Assembly: GCA_900553145.1 (NCBI GenBank)
Contig: USCL01000097.1
Coordinates: 1-12,058 of the forward strand
DNA from: an uncultured Desulfovibrio sp.
GTDB lineage: Bacteria; Desulfobacterota; Desulfovibrionia; Desulfovibrionales; Desulfovibrionaceae
DNA: 12,058 nucleotides
Direction of reading: 5' to 3'
Under the pieces are notes generated by a model, which saw only the letters and a program-made list of their open reading frames with translations, was not told the DNA's origin and ran no database searches. Of the stretch, positions 1-6,218 are shown in pieces. Made by a program: the position numbers and the translations under genes. Position 1 is the first letter of the stretch. Each line of letters opens with the position of its first letter.

Positions 1-53
1 GAGAGAGAGACGCTTTTAAGGGAAATTCCTTTCTGGGCTGCTCGCTTGTGGAA

Positions 54-84
54 TAAAAAAAGCGCAATGGAAATTCCATTACGC
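54..84 (-). terminator. Intrinsic terminator, distal of a tandem pair
   Basis: Read on the minus strand, a stem (arms 62-72 and 74-84, one C/A mismatch, tip around AAATT) is followed directly by seven T residues (complement of 54-60). On the plus strand the A run precedes the stem, so it should work only for leftward transcripts. It lies behind the terminator at 109-167 and would catch read-through from the small Cys-rich gene. Confidence 0.75.
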
Positions 85-108
85 AACCGTTCCAGCCGTT
101 TTTATTAT

Positions 109-167
109 AAAAGGGCCGGGCAAGGGTGTGAAGCATGTTCACTTTGATACCCTTCCCCGGTCCTTTT
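109..167 (-). terminator. Long-stem terminator after the Cys-rich gene, probably bidirectional
   Basis: Arms 109-127 and 149-167 form a 19-bp stem with two mismatches. The 21-base loop contains a smaller hairpin (GTGAA 128-132 with TTCAC 138-142). Minus-strand transcripts leave the stem into CCCTTTTATAAT; plus-strand transcripts leave it into TCCTTTTTGC. It begins 8 bases after the stop codon of the small gene at 176-397, so leftward use is the main one. Rightward use would serve a gene outside the window. Confidence 0.75.
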
Positions 168-175
168 TGCTCAGT

Positions 176-397
176 TCATTCCTTTGAACAGCCGCAACTG
201 CCGGAAGGCTTGCCGCCGGACTTGTCCGAGCAGCACCCGGCCTTTTTCCCATAGGTTACTTCGCCGGTTCCCATATTGAAATTGACCTCGACATCTTCGC
301 CTTCAGGCGTGGTTACGACAGTGCTCTTGCTGGCCATGCAGTCAGGGCTCTGGTTCTTGTCGTCTTTCGCATTCGCGTTGTTGCAGCAGCATCCCAT
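176..397 (-). CDS. Small Cys-rich protein, possible metal-binding peptide
   Basis: This is a 73-residue protein I do not recognise. It has eight cysteines: a CCC cluster at residues 3-5, C20, a CC pair at 55-56 and CGC at 68-70. The tail is rich in Gly, Ser and Lys. Between the Cys clusters is a short hydrophilic stretch (about 25-50) that could form a small beta unit. There is no signal peptide or membrane segment, so it is probably cytoplasmic. The start at 397 is chosen because AGGGAG lies 8 bases upstream. The frame stays open to 463, but a good promoter (464-491) would start transcription at about that point, so the longer form is unlikely. It has its own promoter and two terminators, so it is a monocistronic unit. 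Clustered Cys suggests metal or sulfur binding or thiol storage; this is inference only. Confidence 0.65.
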   Translation of the reverse strand: MGCCCNNANAKDDKNQSPDCMASKSTVVTTPEGEDVEVNFNMGTGEVTYGKKAGCCSDKSGGKPSGSCGCSKE

Positions 398-463
398 TGG
401 CTTGCTCCCTGAGTAAAAAGTGTCCGCGCCGCGCGCGTTGGGCATCAGCATCTTGATTGGCAA

Positions 464-491
464 ATAATAGGATTGGTTCTCAAGAAGTCAA
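464..491 (-). promoter_or_regulatory. Sigma-70-type promoter of the Cys-rich gene
   Basis: On the minus strand, TTGACT (486-491) and TATTAT (464-469) are separated by 16 bases. Transcription would begin near 457, leaving about 60 bases of leader before the start codon at 397. Confidence 0.55.
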
Positions 492-607
492 GTTCCCCGG
501 GCATGATTCTTTTCCGTACGGCGCGAATCTCTCACGCCAAGTCCTTTCCCCCGATTCAACCCGTTAGAAAGCGTGCACAATCTCTAGCTCCCCCCGGGCC
601 CCACAGC

Positions 608-636
608 TTCACAGCTGTGATGAAATGGGATATTCT
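608..636 (+). promoter_or_regulatory. Promoter of the 700-2570 operon with a 12-bp palindrome over the -35 box
   Basis: TTCACA (608-613) and TATTCT (631-636) are separated by 17 bases, giving a start near 643 and a leader of about 57 bases. The perfect palindrome TCACAGCTGTGA (609-620) covers the -35 box, as expected for a repressor operator. Because the promoter lies around position 625, the in-frame start there is unlikely to be used and 700 is preferred. The rest of 398-699 shows no gene. Confidence 0.45.
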
Positions 637-699
637 GCGTTCACTTTGATATCTGTACACAGCCCCGTTTTGATCCGGGAAGAGACTCTGGAGGGTGGC

Positions 700-1941
700 A
701 TGAGCAAGCCGAACCGCTATCGGACAGACAAAGACGACGACCGCGAAGCGGAAACTTCACGCAAGGGGCACCACCACGGGCTGGCCCTGCTGATTCTTGT
801 CCTGCTGGCGGGGGTGGTGGTCTGGTTCTGGCTGGCCAGAGATCCGGAGGCCCGGGAGGAATTCGCCAATCGCATGGCGAACCTGAAGGAATCCGCCATC
901 AGCCTCGCCTCCGACCTGATGAGCAAGACAATCACGCCGCCCTCCCCTCCGGATGTCGGGGCCGTCGCGGGGAACAGCCTTCCCGGTGCGCCCCCCAAAT
1001 ACCGTTCCCCCATCGAAACGCCCGCGGAACTGGATGAAGCGCTGGCCGAGCAGAGACCCGTTCAGCCGGGCGGGGCCGAAGTGCGGGGCCCGGTGGCCCC
1101 CGGGGAGCAAGTCCCCCACGATGCGGGGCGCAAGGACGATCAGGTCGTGCGCATCGCCTTTATCGACGACTTGGCCTCGTGGATGGTTTCCCACTATGTC
1201 CCGGCGGCGACTCCGGGCCGGAGCGGCAGGCTTTCCGCAAGCCTGCAGGGCGCGAACCTCCGTTATGGGATGGGGATGACCGGCCTCGCGTGGATCGGCG
1301 ACGATCTGCCCGCCGGGCGTACCGCCGCGCTCAACCACATCTTCACGCCGGGCATGCTGGATGCCATTTACCGGCTGTATGTCGACCGTTTCATGGAAGC
1401 CGTAAGCCGCAGCGCGGCCACGCCCCTCCCGAGCGGCGGCACGCTCTCGCCCGCCCAGCGGGATGAGTTCTTCAAGCTGTACGCCCGGCAGTTCCGGGGC
1501 GTCGCCGGGGCATTGCAGGCACTGGCCTCCATGCCCGACTTTAACCGCCAAATGGAAAACCTCGGCGCCGCGGCCCAGCGCGTCGTGGACACGAACGCCC
1601 AGTATTCCGAACTGACCTTTGCCGCCGATGAGGCCCGCTCCAATGGCGAACTGACCAGATATGCGACGCTGCGCCAACAGATGGCCGCCAAGGGCCAGCA
1701 ATACCAGCAGGCGGTCATTGCCCGCGAACAGGCCAAGAGCGCTTTCGTGCAGGCCCTCAAGCGGACGCCCGAAGCCCGGTATCTGGACGATGGCGCCCTG
1801 CTTTTCATCGCGTCGTGGATCGATCGGCGCACGCACAATAACCCGGAAAAACTCACGGCTGCCGGACAGGCCGCAAACTTGTTCCGCGATCTGGCGGGGC
1901 AATTTGACGCCGCGGCCGCCCACTCAGGAGCCTCCCGATGA
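700..1941 (+). CDS. Single-pass membrane protein of unknown family
   Basis: This is a 413-residue protein I cannot assign to a family. The start at 700 is preferred over the upstream in-frame start at 625 because GGAGGG lies 4 bases before it. Residues 1-26 are charged (basic/acidic, with HHH). Residues 27-45 form one hydrophobic membrane segment. Residues about 75-140 are a Pro/Gly-rich linker, and about 145-410 form a folded Ala-rich domain. Around 280-355 it is rich in Gln, Ala, Glu and Arg in a helical, coiled-coil-like pattern. The basic N-terminus suggests N-in topology with the large domain in the periplasm. The stop overlaps the start of the next gene by ATGA, so the two are translationally coupled and probably work together in the envelope. 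No catalytic motif was seen. Confidence 0.8.
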   Translation: MSKPNRYRTDKDDDREAETSRKGHHHGLALLILVLLAGVVVWFWLARDPEAREEFANRMANLKESAISLASDLMSKTITPPSPPDVGAVAGNSLPGAPPKYRSPIETPAELDEALAEQRPVQPGGAEVRGPVAPGEQVPHDAGRKDDQVVRIAFIDDLASWMVSHYVPAATPGRSGRLSASLQGANLRYGMGMTGLAWIGDDLPAGRTAALNHIFTPGMLDAIYRLYVDRFMEAVSRSAATPLPSGGTLSPAQRDEFFKLYARQFRGVAGALQALASMPDFNRQMENLGAAAQRVVDTNAQYSELTFAADEARSNGELTRYATLRQQMAAKGQQYQQAVIAREQAKSAFVQALKRTPEARYLDDGALLFIASWIDRRTHNNPEKLTAAGQAANLFRDLAGQFDAAAAHSGASR

Positions 1942-2570
1942 TTTCCCGTTGTCTCCGCCTCTTTCTCTTCCTTCCGCTGCTCCTGCTCGCGGCGGCCCCC
2001 GCTCTGGCCCGCCAGACCCCGGAGGCCGTTTTGAAGGAAATCCAAGCCGCCATCGACGCCGGCGATCTGCCGGCGTTTGAAAAGCGCGTCGATGTGGACG
2101 CCCTGCTCGACCAGAGTTCCTCAGCCCTGATCGCCGCGCTGCAAAAGGCCGGAAAGGTCGATACATCAGGACTCCCGCCCATGCTGGCCCTTATGGTCGC
2201 CTCCGTGCAGGACCCGTCGATGGCGAAGCAGATCAAAACGCTGCTTGTGCAGGAAACCGGGACCTTCGCCCGCTCGGGCATCGAATCCGGCTTTTTCGCC
2301 GGAAAACCCAAAGCCAATGCCAAGCCCAAAGGCTTGCTCGCGCCCCTCTTCGGCGACGTTTCCACCGGACGTAAAGAACTGCGCCCACGCGGCGCATCCC
2401 GAAAAGCCAACGGCACAACCATCCTCCCCGCGACCATCCACGACTTCGGCAACGGACGCGACTACAAGGTTGACCTCGGCATGACCCCCTCCGGCGAAAG
2501 CTGGAAAGTCACCAGCATCGCCAACATGGACAAGCTCGTCTCCCGCCTCCACAAAGAAGCGGCGGAATAG
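1938..2570 (+). CDS. Exported DUF2939-like protein
   Basis: This 210-residue protein begins with a clear Sec signal peptide (residues 1-24, Leu-rich core, cleavage likely after ALA before RQ). No Cys sits at the cleavage site, so it is not a lipoprotein. Residues about 30-75 carry the pattern AIDAGDLPAFEKRVD followed by a 'dalldqsssaliaal' stretch. This resembles the start of the DUF2939 family (proteins of unknown role in proteobacteria), but the assignment is from memory of the pattern. The C-terminal half (about 120-205) looks like a small beta-rich domain. The start is fixed by AGGAG (1926-1930) 7 bases upstream and by the ATGA overlap with the preceding membrane-protein gene. A strong terminator follows 41 bases after the stop. 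Function is unknown; envelope location is likely. Confidence 0.8.
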   Translation: MISRCLRLFLFLPLLLLAAAPALARQTPEAVLKEIQAAIDAGDLPAFEKRVDVDALLDQSSSALIAALQKAGKVDTSGLPPMLALMVASVQDPSMAKQIKTLLVQETGTFARSGIESGFFAGKPKANAKPKGLLAPLFGDVSTGRKELRPRGASRKANGTTILPATIHDFGNGRDYKVDLGMTPSGESWKVTSIANMDKLVSRLHKEAAE

Positions 2571-2611
2571 CGGCCGCCCCCATCAAACCAACGGGAAGGC
2601 ATCCCTTTGGT

Positions 2612-2655
2612 AAAAACGCCGTTCCTCCATCGGGAGAAACGGCGTTTTTGCTTTT
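2612..2655 (+). terminator. Bidirectional terminator between two convergent units
   Basis: AACGCCGTT pairs with AACGGCGTT, extended by CTCC/GGAG after one mismatch, with a short loop near 2628-2632. The plus strand leaves the stem into TTTTTGCTTTT. The minus strand leaves into TTTTTACC. It ends the plus-strand pair 700-2570 and lies about 70 bases beyond the stop of rho, so it can stop both convergent transcripts. Confidence 0.85.
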
Positions 2656-2684
2656 CCCAAAAAACTCGGCGGGAAATGGCCACA

Positions 2685-2712
2685 GGAAGCCTCCCCTTCC
2701 GGAAAGGCTTCC
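2685..2712 (-). other. Hairpin in the 3' untranslated region of rho
   Basis: GGAAGCCT (2685-2692) pairs with AGGCTTCC (2705-2712), starting 11 bases after the rho stop. No T run follows directly on the minus strand; the nearest is about 15-20 bases on. It may protect the mRNA 3' end, with termination at 2612-2655. Confidence 0.4.
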
Positions 2713-2723
2713 TTCAGCCTTGC

Positions 2724-3974
2724 TTATTTGCTCATGGCGTTGATGAACTCTTCGTTCGACTTGGTGCCGCGCATCTTGTCGAGCAGGAATTCCATGCTGT
2801 CGATGGAAGACATGGGCGCGAGGATCTTGCGCAGGATCCAGACGCGCTTGAGCACGTCGTCGGACAGGAGGAGATCTTCCTTACGGGTCCCGGTGCGGTT
2901 GATGTCGATGGCCGGGAACACGCGCTTTTCGGCAAGATGGCGATCAAGATAGATTTCCATGTTGCCGGTGCCCTTGAATTCTTCAAAGATCACTTCGTCC
3001 ATGCGGGAGCCGGTGTCGATGAGCGCCGTGGCGATGATGGTCAGGCTGCCGCCGCCTTCTATATTGCGGGCGGCGCCGAAGAAGCGCTTGGGCCGCTGGA
3101 GGGCGTTGGCGTCAAGGCCACCCGAAAGCACTCGGCCGGAAGAAGGCGTCACGGCGTTGTAGGCACGCCCAAGGCGGGTGATGGAGTCGAGCAGGATGAC
3201 CACGTCACGCTTGCGCTCGACAAGGCGCTTGGCCTTTTCGAGCACCATTTCGCAGACCTGCACATGGCGCTGGGGAGGCTCGTCGAACGTGGAGCTGATG
3301 ACTTCGGCATTTTTGACCGTGCGCTCCATGTCCGTCACTTCTTCGGGGCGTTCGTCAATAAGCAGCACGATGAGGTAGACTTCGGGATGGTTCGCGTTGA
3401 TGGAATTCGCGATGCTCTGGAGCAGGATGGTTTTGCCGGTCCGGGGAGGCGCGACGATGACCCCGCGCTGGCCGCGCCCGATGGGCGACATGAGGTCGAT
3501 GACCCGGCAGGAAAGGTTTTTTTCGCCGTTTTCCATGATCAGCCTGCGATCAGGATAAATGGGCGTGAGGTTATCGAAAAGGACGACGTGGCGGGCGTTT
3601 TCCGGGGGCTCGAAACCGATTTCCTTCACCTTCAGCAAGGCGAAGTAGCGCTCGCCTTCCTTGGGAGGCCGGATTTGCCCGGAAACGACGTCACCCTTGC
3701 GCAGGTAAAAGCGCCGAATCTGAGAAGGGGAAACATAAATATCGTCCGGGCCGGGCATATAGCTCGACAGGGGAGAACGCAAAAAACCGTAGCCGTCAGG
3801 CAGGATTTCCAGCACCCCGTCGCCGTAGATAGCTCCGCTCCGGGACGCGCAAGCCTGCAGCATCGCAAAAATGAGTTCCTGCTTCCGCATGGAACTGGCG
3901 TTCTCGATTTCGTACTTTTCCGCAAGCTCCATGAGCACGGACATGCTCATGTTCTTCAGTTCAGTAAGGCTCAT
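2724..3974 (-). CDS. rho: Transcription termination factor Rho
   Basis: Rho is a hexameric RNA-dependent ATPase/helicase that ends transcription at Rho-dependent sites in the cytoplasm. The 416 residues match the usual length (about 419 in E. coli). The start MSLTELKN matches the normal Rho N-terminus, with AGGAAGG 7 bases upstream. The frame stays open a further 110 codons upstream, and an alternative ATG at 4022 would add 16 residues, but it lacks a good ribosome site. Domains are the N-terminal Rho_N helix bundle (1-42), the cold-shock-type RNA-binding domain (about 48-118, with GYGFLR), the Walker A loop APPRTGKT (175-182, K181), Walker B DVVILLDS (257-264), the Q-loop STFDEPPQRH (228-237) and the R-loop/GTGNME region (about 286-340). 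All key residues are present. Rho is commonly autoregulated through its leader; here the leader is long and structured. Confidence 0.97.
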   Translation of the reverse strand: MSLTELKNMSMSVLMELAEKYEIENASSMRKQELIFAMLQACASRSGAIYGDGVLEILPDGYGFLRSPLSSYMPGPDDIYVSPSQIRRFYLRKGDVVSGQIRPPKEGERYFALLKVKEIGFEPPENARHVVLFDNLTPIYPDRRLIMENGEKNLSCRVIDLMSPIGRGQRGVIVAPPRTGKTILLQSIANSINANHPEVYLIVLLIDERPEEVTDMERTVKNAEVISSTFDEPPQRHVQVCEMVLEKAKRLVERKRDVVILLDSITRLGRAYNAVTPSSGRVLSGGLDANALQRPKRFFGAARNIEGGGSLTIIATALIDTGSRMDEVIFEEFKGTGNMEIYLDRHLAEKRVFPAIDINRTGTRKEDLLLSDDVLKRVWILRKILAPMSSIDSMEFLLDKMRGTKSNEEFINAMSK

Positions 3975-4129
3975 CGTTGCGCCTTCCTGAACCTCCTCCG
4001 TGGCAACTTTCTTCTTCCGCATACGTTCCGATACTTGTTTTGGGAGTGAATGGAAGTCCGCCCGGCGTATCCGCCGGACGCTATGAGTCCTGCCGGACGG
4101 CAAGACGGTGTTATGCGGCACAGCCGCAT
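3971..4129 (-). other. Possible leader ORF overlapping the rho start
   Basis: A 52-codon minus-strand frame starts with ATG at 4129 (MRLCRITPSC) and ends in TGA at 3973-3971. It overlaps the rho start as ATGA and is in a different frame from rho. It is Arg-rich and basic at its end. E. coli rho is also preceded by a short leader ORF (rhoL), which gives a parallel. Against it: no clear ribosome site lies before 4129, and the start codon sits inside a hairpin arm. Weakly supported. Confidence 0.2.
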
Positions 4130-4206
4130 CAAACGCTGATGAAAAGAGGGGAGAATAGTGTATGATTGAAAAAGGCAGGCGTACGCCGGAAAGCGGCGCA
4201 GACGTT

Positions 4207-4235
4207 TTCCTAGCGTAACTTCCTTTTTTTGGCAA
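4207..4235 (-). promoter_or_regulatory. Candidate rho promoter
   Basis: On the minus strand, TTGCCA (4230-4235, five of six to consensus) is followed after 17 bases by TAGGAA (4207-4212, weak). A start near 4200 would give a leader of about 225 bases containing all three hairpins. The weak -10 keeps confidence low. Confidence 0.25.
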
Positions 4236-4390
4236 GGGGATGAGAATAGATTTGGCCATATTTTCCGGTTTTCGGCGCATCCTCCGTCTTTTACCGGCCC
4301 GCACGCCCTTGGAATACCCGAAAAAGCCGTCCCCCTCCCCGCTTGCGGCGGCCCCGCAACGCGCCCGGCGCCGTTTTCCGCCAGCACGCC

Positions 4391-4423
4391 AAAGAAAGAG
4401 GGGCCCTCTTCGGAAGGCCCCTC
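4391..4423 (-). terminator. Intrinsic terminator of the AGCS symporter gene
   Basis: Read leftwards, GAGGGGCC pairs with GGCCCCTC (arms 4416-4423 and 4398-4405), with further pairing possible in the loop. It is followed by TCTTTCTTT (4389-4397 complement). It starts 25 bases after the symporter stop, so symporter transcripts should not normally run into rho. Confidence 0.7.
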
Positions 4424-4447
4424 CCCGCGTATGCCGGAAACGGCAGG

Positions 4448-5803
4448 CTAGTGCTTGAAGATGGAGTCCTTGGATTCGTCTTCCTTCACCAGCTTAAACA
4501 GCACCGGGCTGAGCAGCAGGATGGCGATCAAGTTCGGGATGGCCATGAGCGCGTTGCAGGTATCCGCAAGCAGCCACACCACATCGAGCTGCGTGAGCAC
4601 GCCCACCGGGATGGCGATGCAATAGACGATGCGGAAGGGGATCTGCGCCTTGTCGCCGAAGAAATAGATGGCGCAGCGCTCGCCGTACACGCACCAGCCG
4701 AGGGCCGTGGTGAAGGCGAAGAAGGTCAGGCAGACCGTGACGGCGATGCCGCCGATGCCGGGAAGCGTCGTCTCGAACGCGGCGGAAGTCATGGCGGCGC
4801 CGGTAAGGCCGGAGGTCCACTGGCCGGTCACAAGGATGGCGAAACCGGTCATGGTGCACACGATGATCGTATCGATGAAGGTATCAAGCATGCCGATGGA
4901 AGCCTGCACCAGCGGGGAGGCGCTGGTAGCGGCGGCGTGGGCCATAGGCGCGGTACCGAGGCCGGCTTCGTTGGAGAACACGCCGCGGGCCATGCCCATG
5001 CGGATGGCCAGCATGACGCTCGCCCCGGCGAAACCGCCTTCGGCGGCCGTAGGCGTAAAGGCTTCTGCGACCACCCAGGCAAGAACGCGGGGGAGCTGGT
5101 CGATATGGAGGATGATGACGATAAGGGAAATGATGACGTATACCACCGCCATGGTAGGCACAACCTTGCCGGCCACGGCGCCGATGCGCTTCACGCCGCC
5201 GATGAGAACGGCCCCGGCCAGCAGGAAGATGATGACGGCGGTAATCCACGTCGGAACGGAGAGGTTGGCCTGCATGGCCTCACCGATGGAGTTGCCCTGC
5301 ACCATTGCGCCCGTGCCGATACAGGCGACGATGCCGAACAGCGCGAAGCATGAGCCGAGCCACATCCATTTGGGCCCGAGCCCGTTTTTGATGAAGTACA
5401 TAGCGCCGCCCACCCAGTTTCCGGCGGGGGTCTTTTCACGGAAATGCACGGAAAGGAGCACTTCGCTGAACTTGGTGGCCATGCCCACAAGGGCGGTCAC
5501 CCACATCCAGAACAGCGCGCCGGGGCCGCCGATGTAAATCGCCGTCGACACGCCCACGATGTTGCCGGTACCGATGTCGGCGGCCAGTGCGGTCATCAGC
5601 GCGTTGAAAGGAGAGATTTCCCCGTTTTCCGACTGATTGGAGCGCCCGGCCCACAGGTTTTTAAGCCCTCTGAAAAAATTGCGGAATGTAAAAAATTTCA
5701 GCCCGATAGTCAGGTACAGGCCGGTACCGACCAGCAACGCCAACATGCCCGGCCCCCAAACCACGTCGTTGACTGACTTCAGCCATTCCATGAAAGCTTC
5801 CAT
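4448..5803 (-). CDS. Sodium:alanine/glycine symporter, AGCS family
   Basis: This is an inner-membrane secondary transporter of the alanine-or-glycine:cation symporter family, bringing in small neutral amino acids with Na+. At 451 residues it has the usual family length. Hallmarks seen are the PFNALMTALAADIGTGNIVG segment followed by GGPGALFWMW (about residues 70-105), GGAMYFIKNGLG (about 140), and GVFSNEAGLGTAPMAHAAA (about 275-295). Many hydrophobic helices run along the protein (about ten to eleven). The start at 5803 (MEAFMEW) has GGGGGAG just upstream, with short spacing. An ATG at 5791 is possible. The frame is open to 5863, but no better ribosome site is seen there. Substrate (alanine, glycine or serine) cannot be settled from sequence. 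Upstream lie a sigma-54-like element and dyads, so expression is probably controlled by an amino-acid or nitrogen signal. A terminator follows. Confidence 0.93.
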   Translation of the reverse strand: MEAFMEWLKSVNDVVWGPGMLALLVGTGLYLTIGLKFFTFRNFFRGLKNLWAGRSNQSENGEISPFNALMTALAADIGTGNIVGVSTAIYIGGPGALFWMWVTALVGMATKFSEVLLSVHFREKTPAGNWVGGAMYFIKNGLGPKWMWLGSCFALFGIVACIGTGAMVQGNSIGEAMQANLSVPTWITAVIIFLLAGAVLIGGVKRIGAVAGKVVPTMAVVYVIISLIVIILHIDQLPRVLAWVVAEAFTPTAAEGGFAGASVMLAIRMGMARGVFSNEAGLGTAPMAHAAATSASPLVQASIGMLDTFIDTIIVCTMTGFAILVTGQWTSGLTGAAMTSAAFETTLPGIGGIAVTVCLTFFAFTTALGWCVYGERCAIYFFGDKAQIPFRIVYCIAIPVGVLTQLDVVWLLADTCNALMAIPNLIAILLLSPVLFKLVKEDESKDSIFKH

Positions 5804-5876
5804 TTCTCCCCCTAGATTAAGGATAAACGTTAGGAAAGCACCGCTTCCGCACGTCATTCGCATTGCTGCTCATCAA

Positions 5877-5898
5877 CGCAAAACTCTTGAGTTTTGCG
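5877..5898. promoter_or_regulatory. 10-bp perfect palindrome upstream of the symporter
   Basis: CGCAAAACTC (5877-5886) and GAGTTTTGCG (5889-5898) are perfect inverted arms with two bases between, 74 bases before the symporter start. The tight centre favours a protein-binding operator over an RNA hairpin. No T run follows on the minus strand. Confidence 0.4.
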
Positions 5899-5976
5899 GA
5901 AAAGACGGCGAAAGCAATCCGAAACGGGAGAAATGGAAAAAGCTCCAATAAGCGTAAAAAAGCACTGCTGCCGTCT

Positions 5977-6084
5977 TTAAACAGCATCCGATATATGTTT
6001 TATTAAAGGAAAAGCCTTCCCCAAAAGTTTTTTCCCATAAAACATACTATGCTTGTCATCCATTGACGGTCCCAATGCCGTCAT
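5977..6084 (-). CDS. Possible 35-residue small ORF in the symporter leader
   Basis: A minus-strand frame starts with ATG at 6084 (MTALGPSMDD) and ends in TAA at 5977. GGAAGAG lies 8 bases upstream of the ATG, a good ribosome site. The peptide is Lys-rich, with a mildly amphipathic second half (about residues 18-34). It lies between the sigma-54-like promoter and the symporter start, so it would be transcribed with it. Its codons are AT-rich, unlike its neighbours. This may simply reflect an AT-rich intergenic region, so it could be chance. Confidence 0.25.
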   Translation of the reverse strand: MTALGPSMDDKHSMFYGKKLLGKAFPLIKHISDAV

Positions 6085-6110
6085 ATCCGACGCTCTTCCA
6101 CTCCCCCTAC

Positions 6111-6135
6111 GGGCTTTTTTATCCACGCAAAGCCC
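6111..6135. other. Hairpin in the symporter upstream region
   Basis: GGGCTTT (6111-6117) pairs with AAAGCCC (6129-6135). On the plus strand it leaves into TCTTTGCTTATTG, a poor terminator tail; on the minus strand no T run follows. A second hairpin, TGACGG/CCGTCA, lies at 6064-6083. Both would be in the symporter leader if transcription starts near 6158. Confidence 0.3.
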
Positions 6136-6169
6136 TCTTTGCTTATTGTTAGTCAAAAAAATATATCAG

Positions 6170-6185
6170 TGCAAGCCTTTTCCCA
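6170..6185 (-). promoter_or_regulatory. Sigma-54-type (-24/-12) promoter
   Basis: The minus-strand element TGGGAAAAGGCTTGCA has the GG and GC doublets separated by exactly 10 bases and fits TGG-N8-TTGCA. The middle CAC of the consensus is not kept. It reads leftwards towards the symporter, with a start near 6158 and a leader of about 355 bases. No other correctly spaced GG/GC element was found in the gap. The inverted repeat at 6219-6254 sits just upstream, where an activator could bind. Confidence 0.45.
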
Positions 6186-6218
6186 TATAAAAACGCTTTA
6201 TCTAACAGCAAGATATAG

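Larger units (their letters stand above)
3975..4447 (-). other. Long hairpin-rich rho leader/intergenic region
   Basis: The gap of 473 bases between rho and the symporter has no convincing gene. Within 70 bases near rho are three compact GC hairpins: CCGGCG/CGCCGG with a TATC tetraloop (4062-4077), TGCCG/CGGCA (4091-4102), and ATGCGGC/GCCGCAT with a 3-base loop (4113-4129). A 10-bp palindrome GGCGTACGCC lies near 4178-4187. This fits an untranslated leader used for Rho autoregulation or processing; the mechanism is inference. Confidence 0.4.

Noticed and set aside
757..1923. 388-codon minus-strand frame opposite the membrane-protein gene
   Set aside because: The plus-strand gene has a good ribosome site, a membrane helix, promoter and coupling to the next gene; the minus frame has none of these.
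2607..4049. 480-codon open frame on the plus strand opposite rho
   Set aside because: It is the antisense of a clear Rho gene. The GC-rich codon pattern keeps the opposite strand open, and no ribosome site or family match is seen.
3975..4304. A long N-terminal extension of Rho, since the frame stays open to 4304
   Set aside because: The segment has no similarity to Rho and lacks a good ribosome site. MSLTELKN at 3974 matches the normal Rho start with AGGAAGG upstream.
5804..6170. A glycine or lysine riboswitch in the symporter leader
   Set aside because: The leader is long and the gene type is suitable, but I could not find the conserved core of either class. A covariance-model search would settle it.
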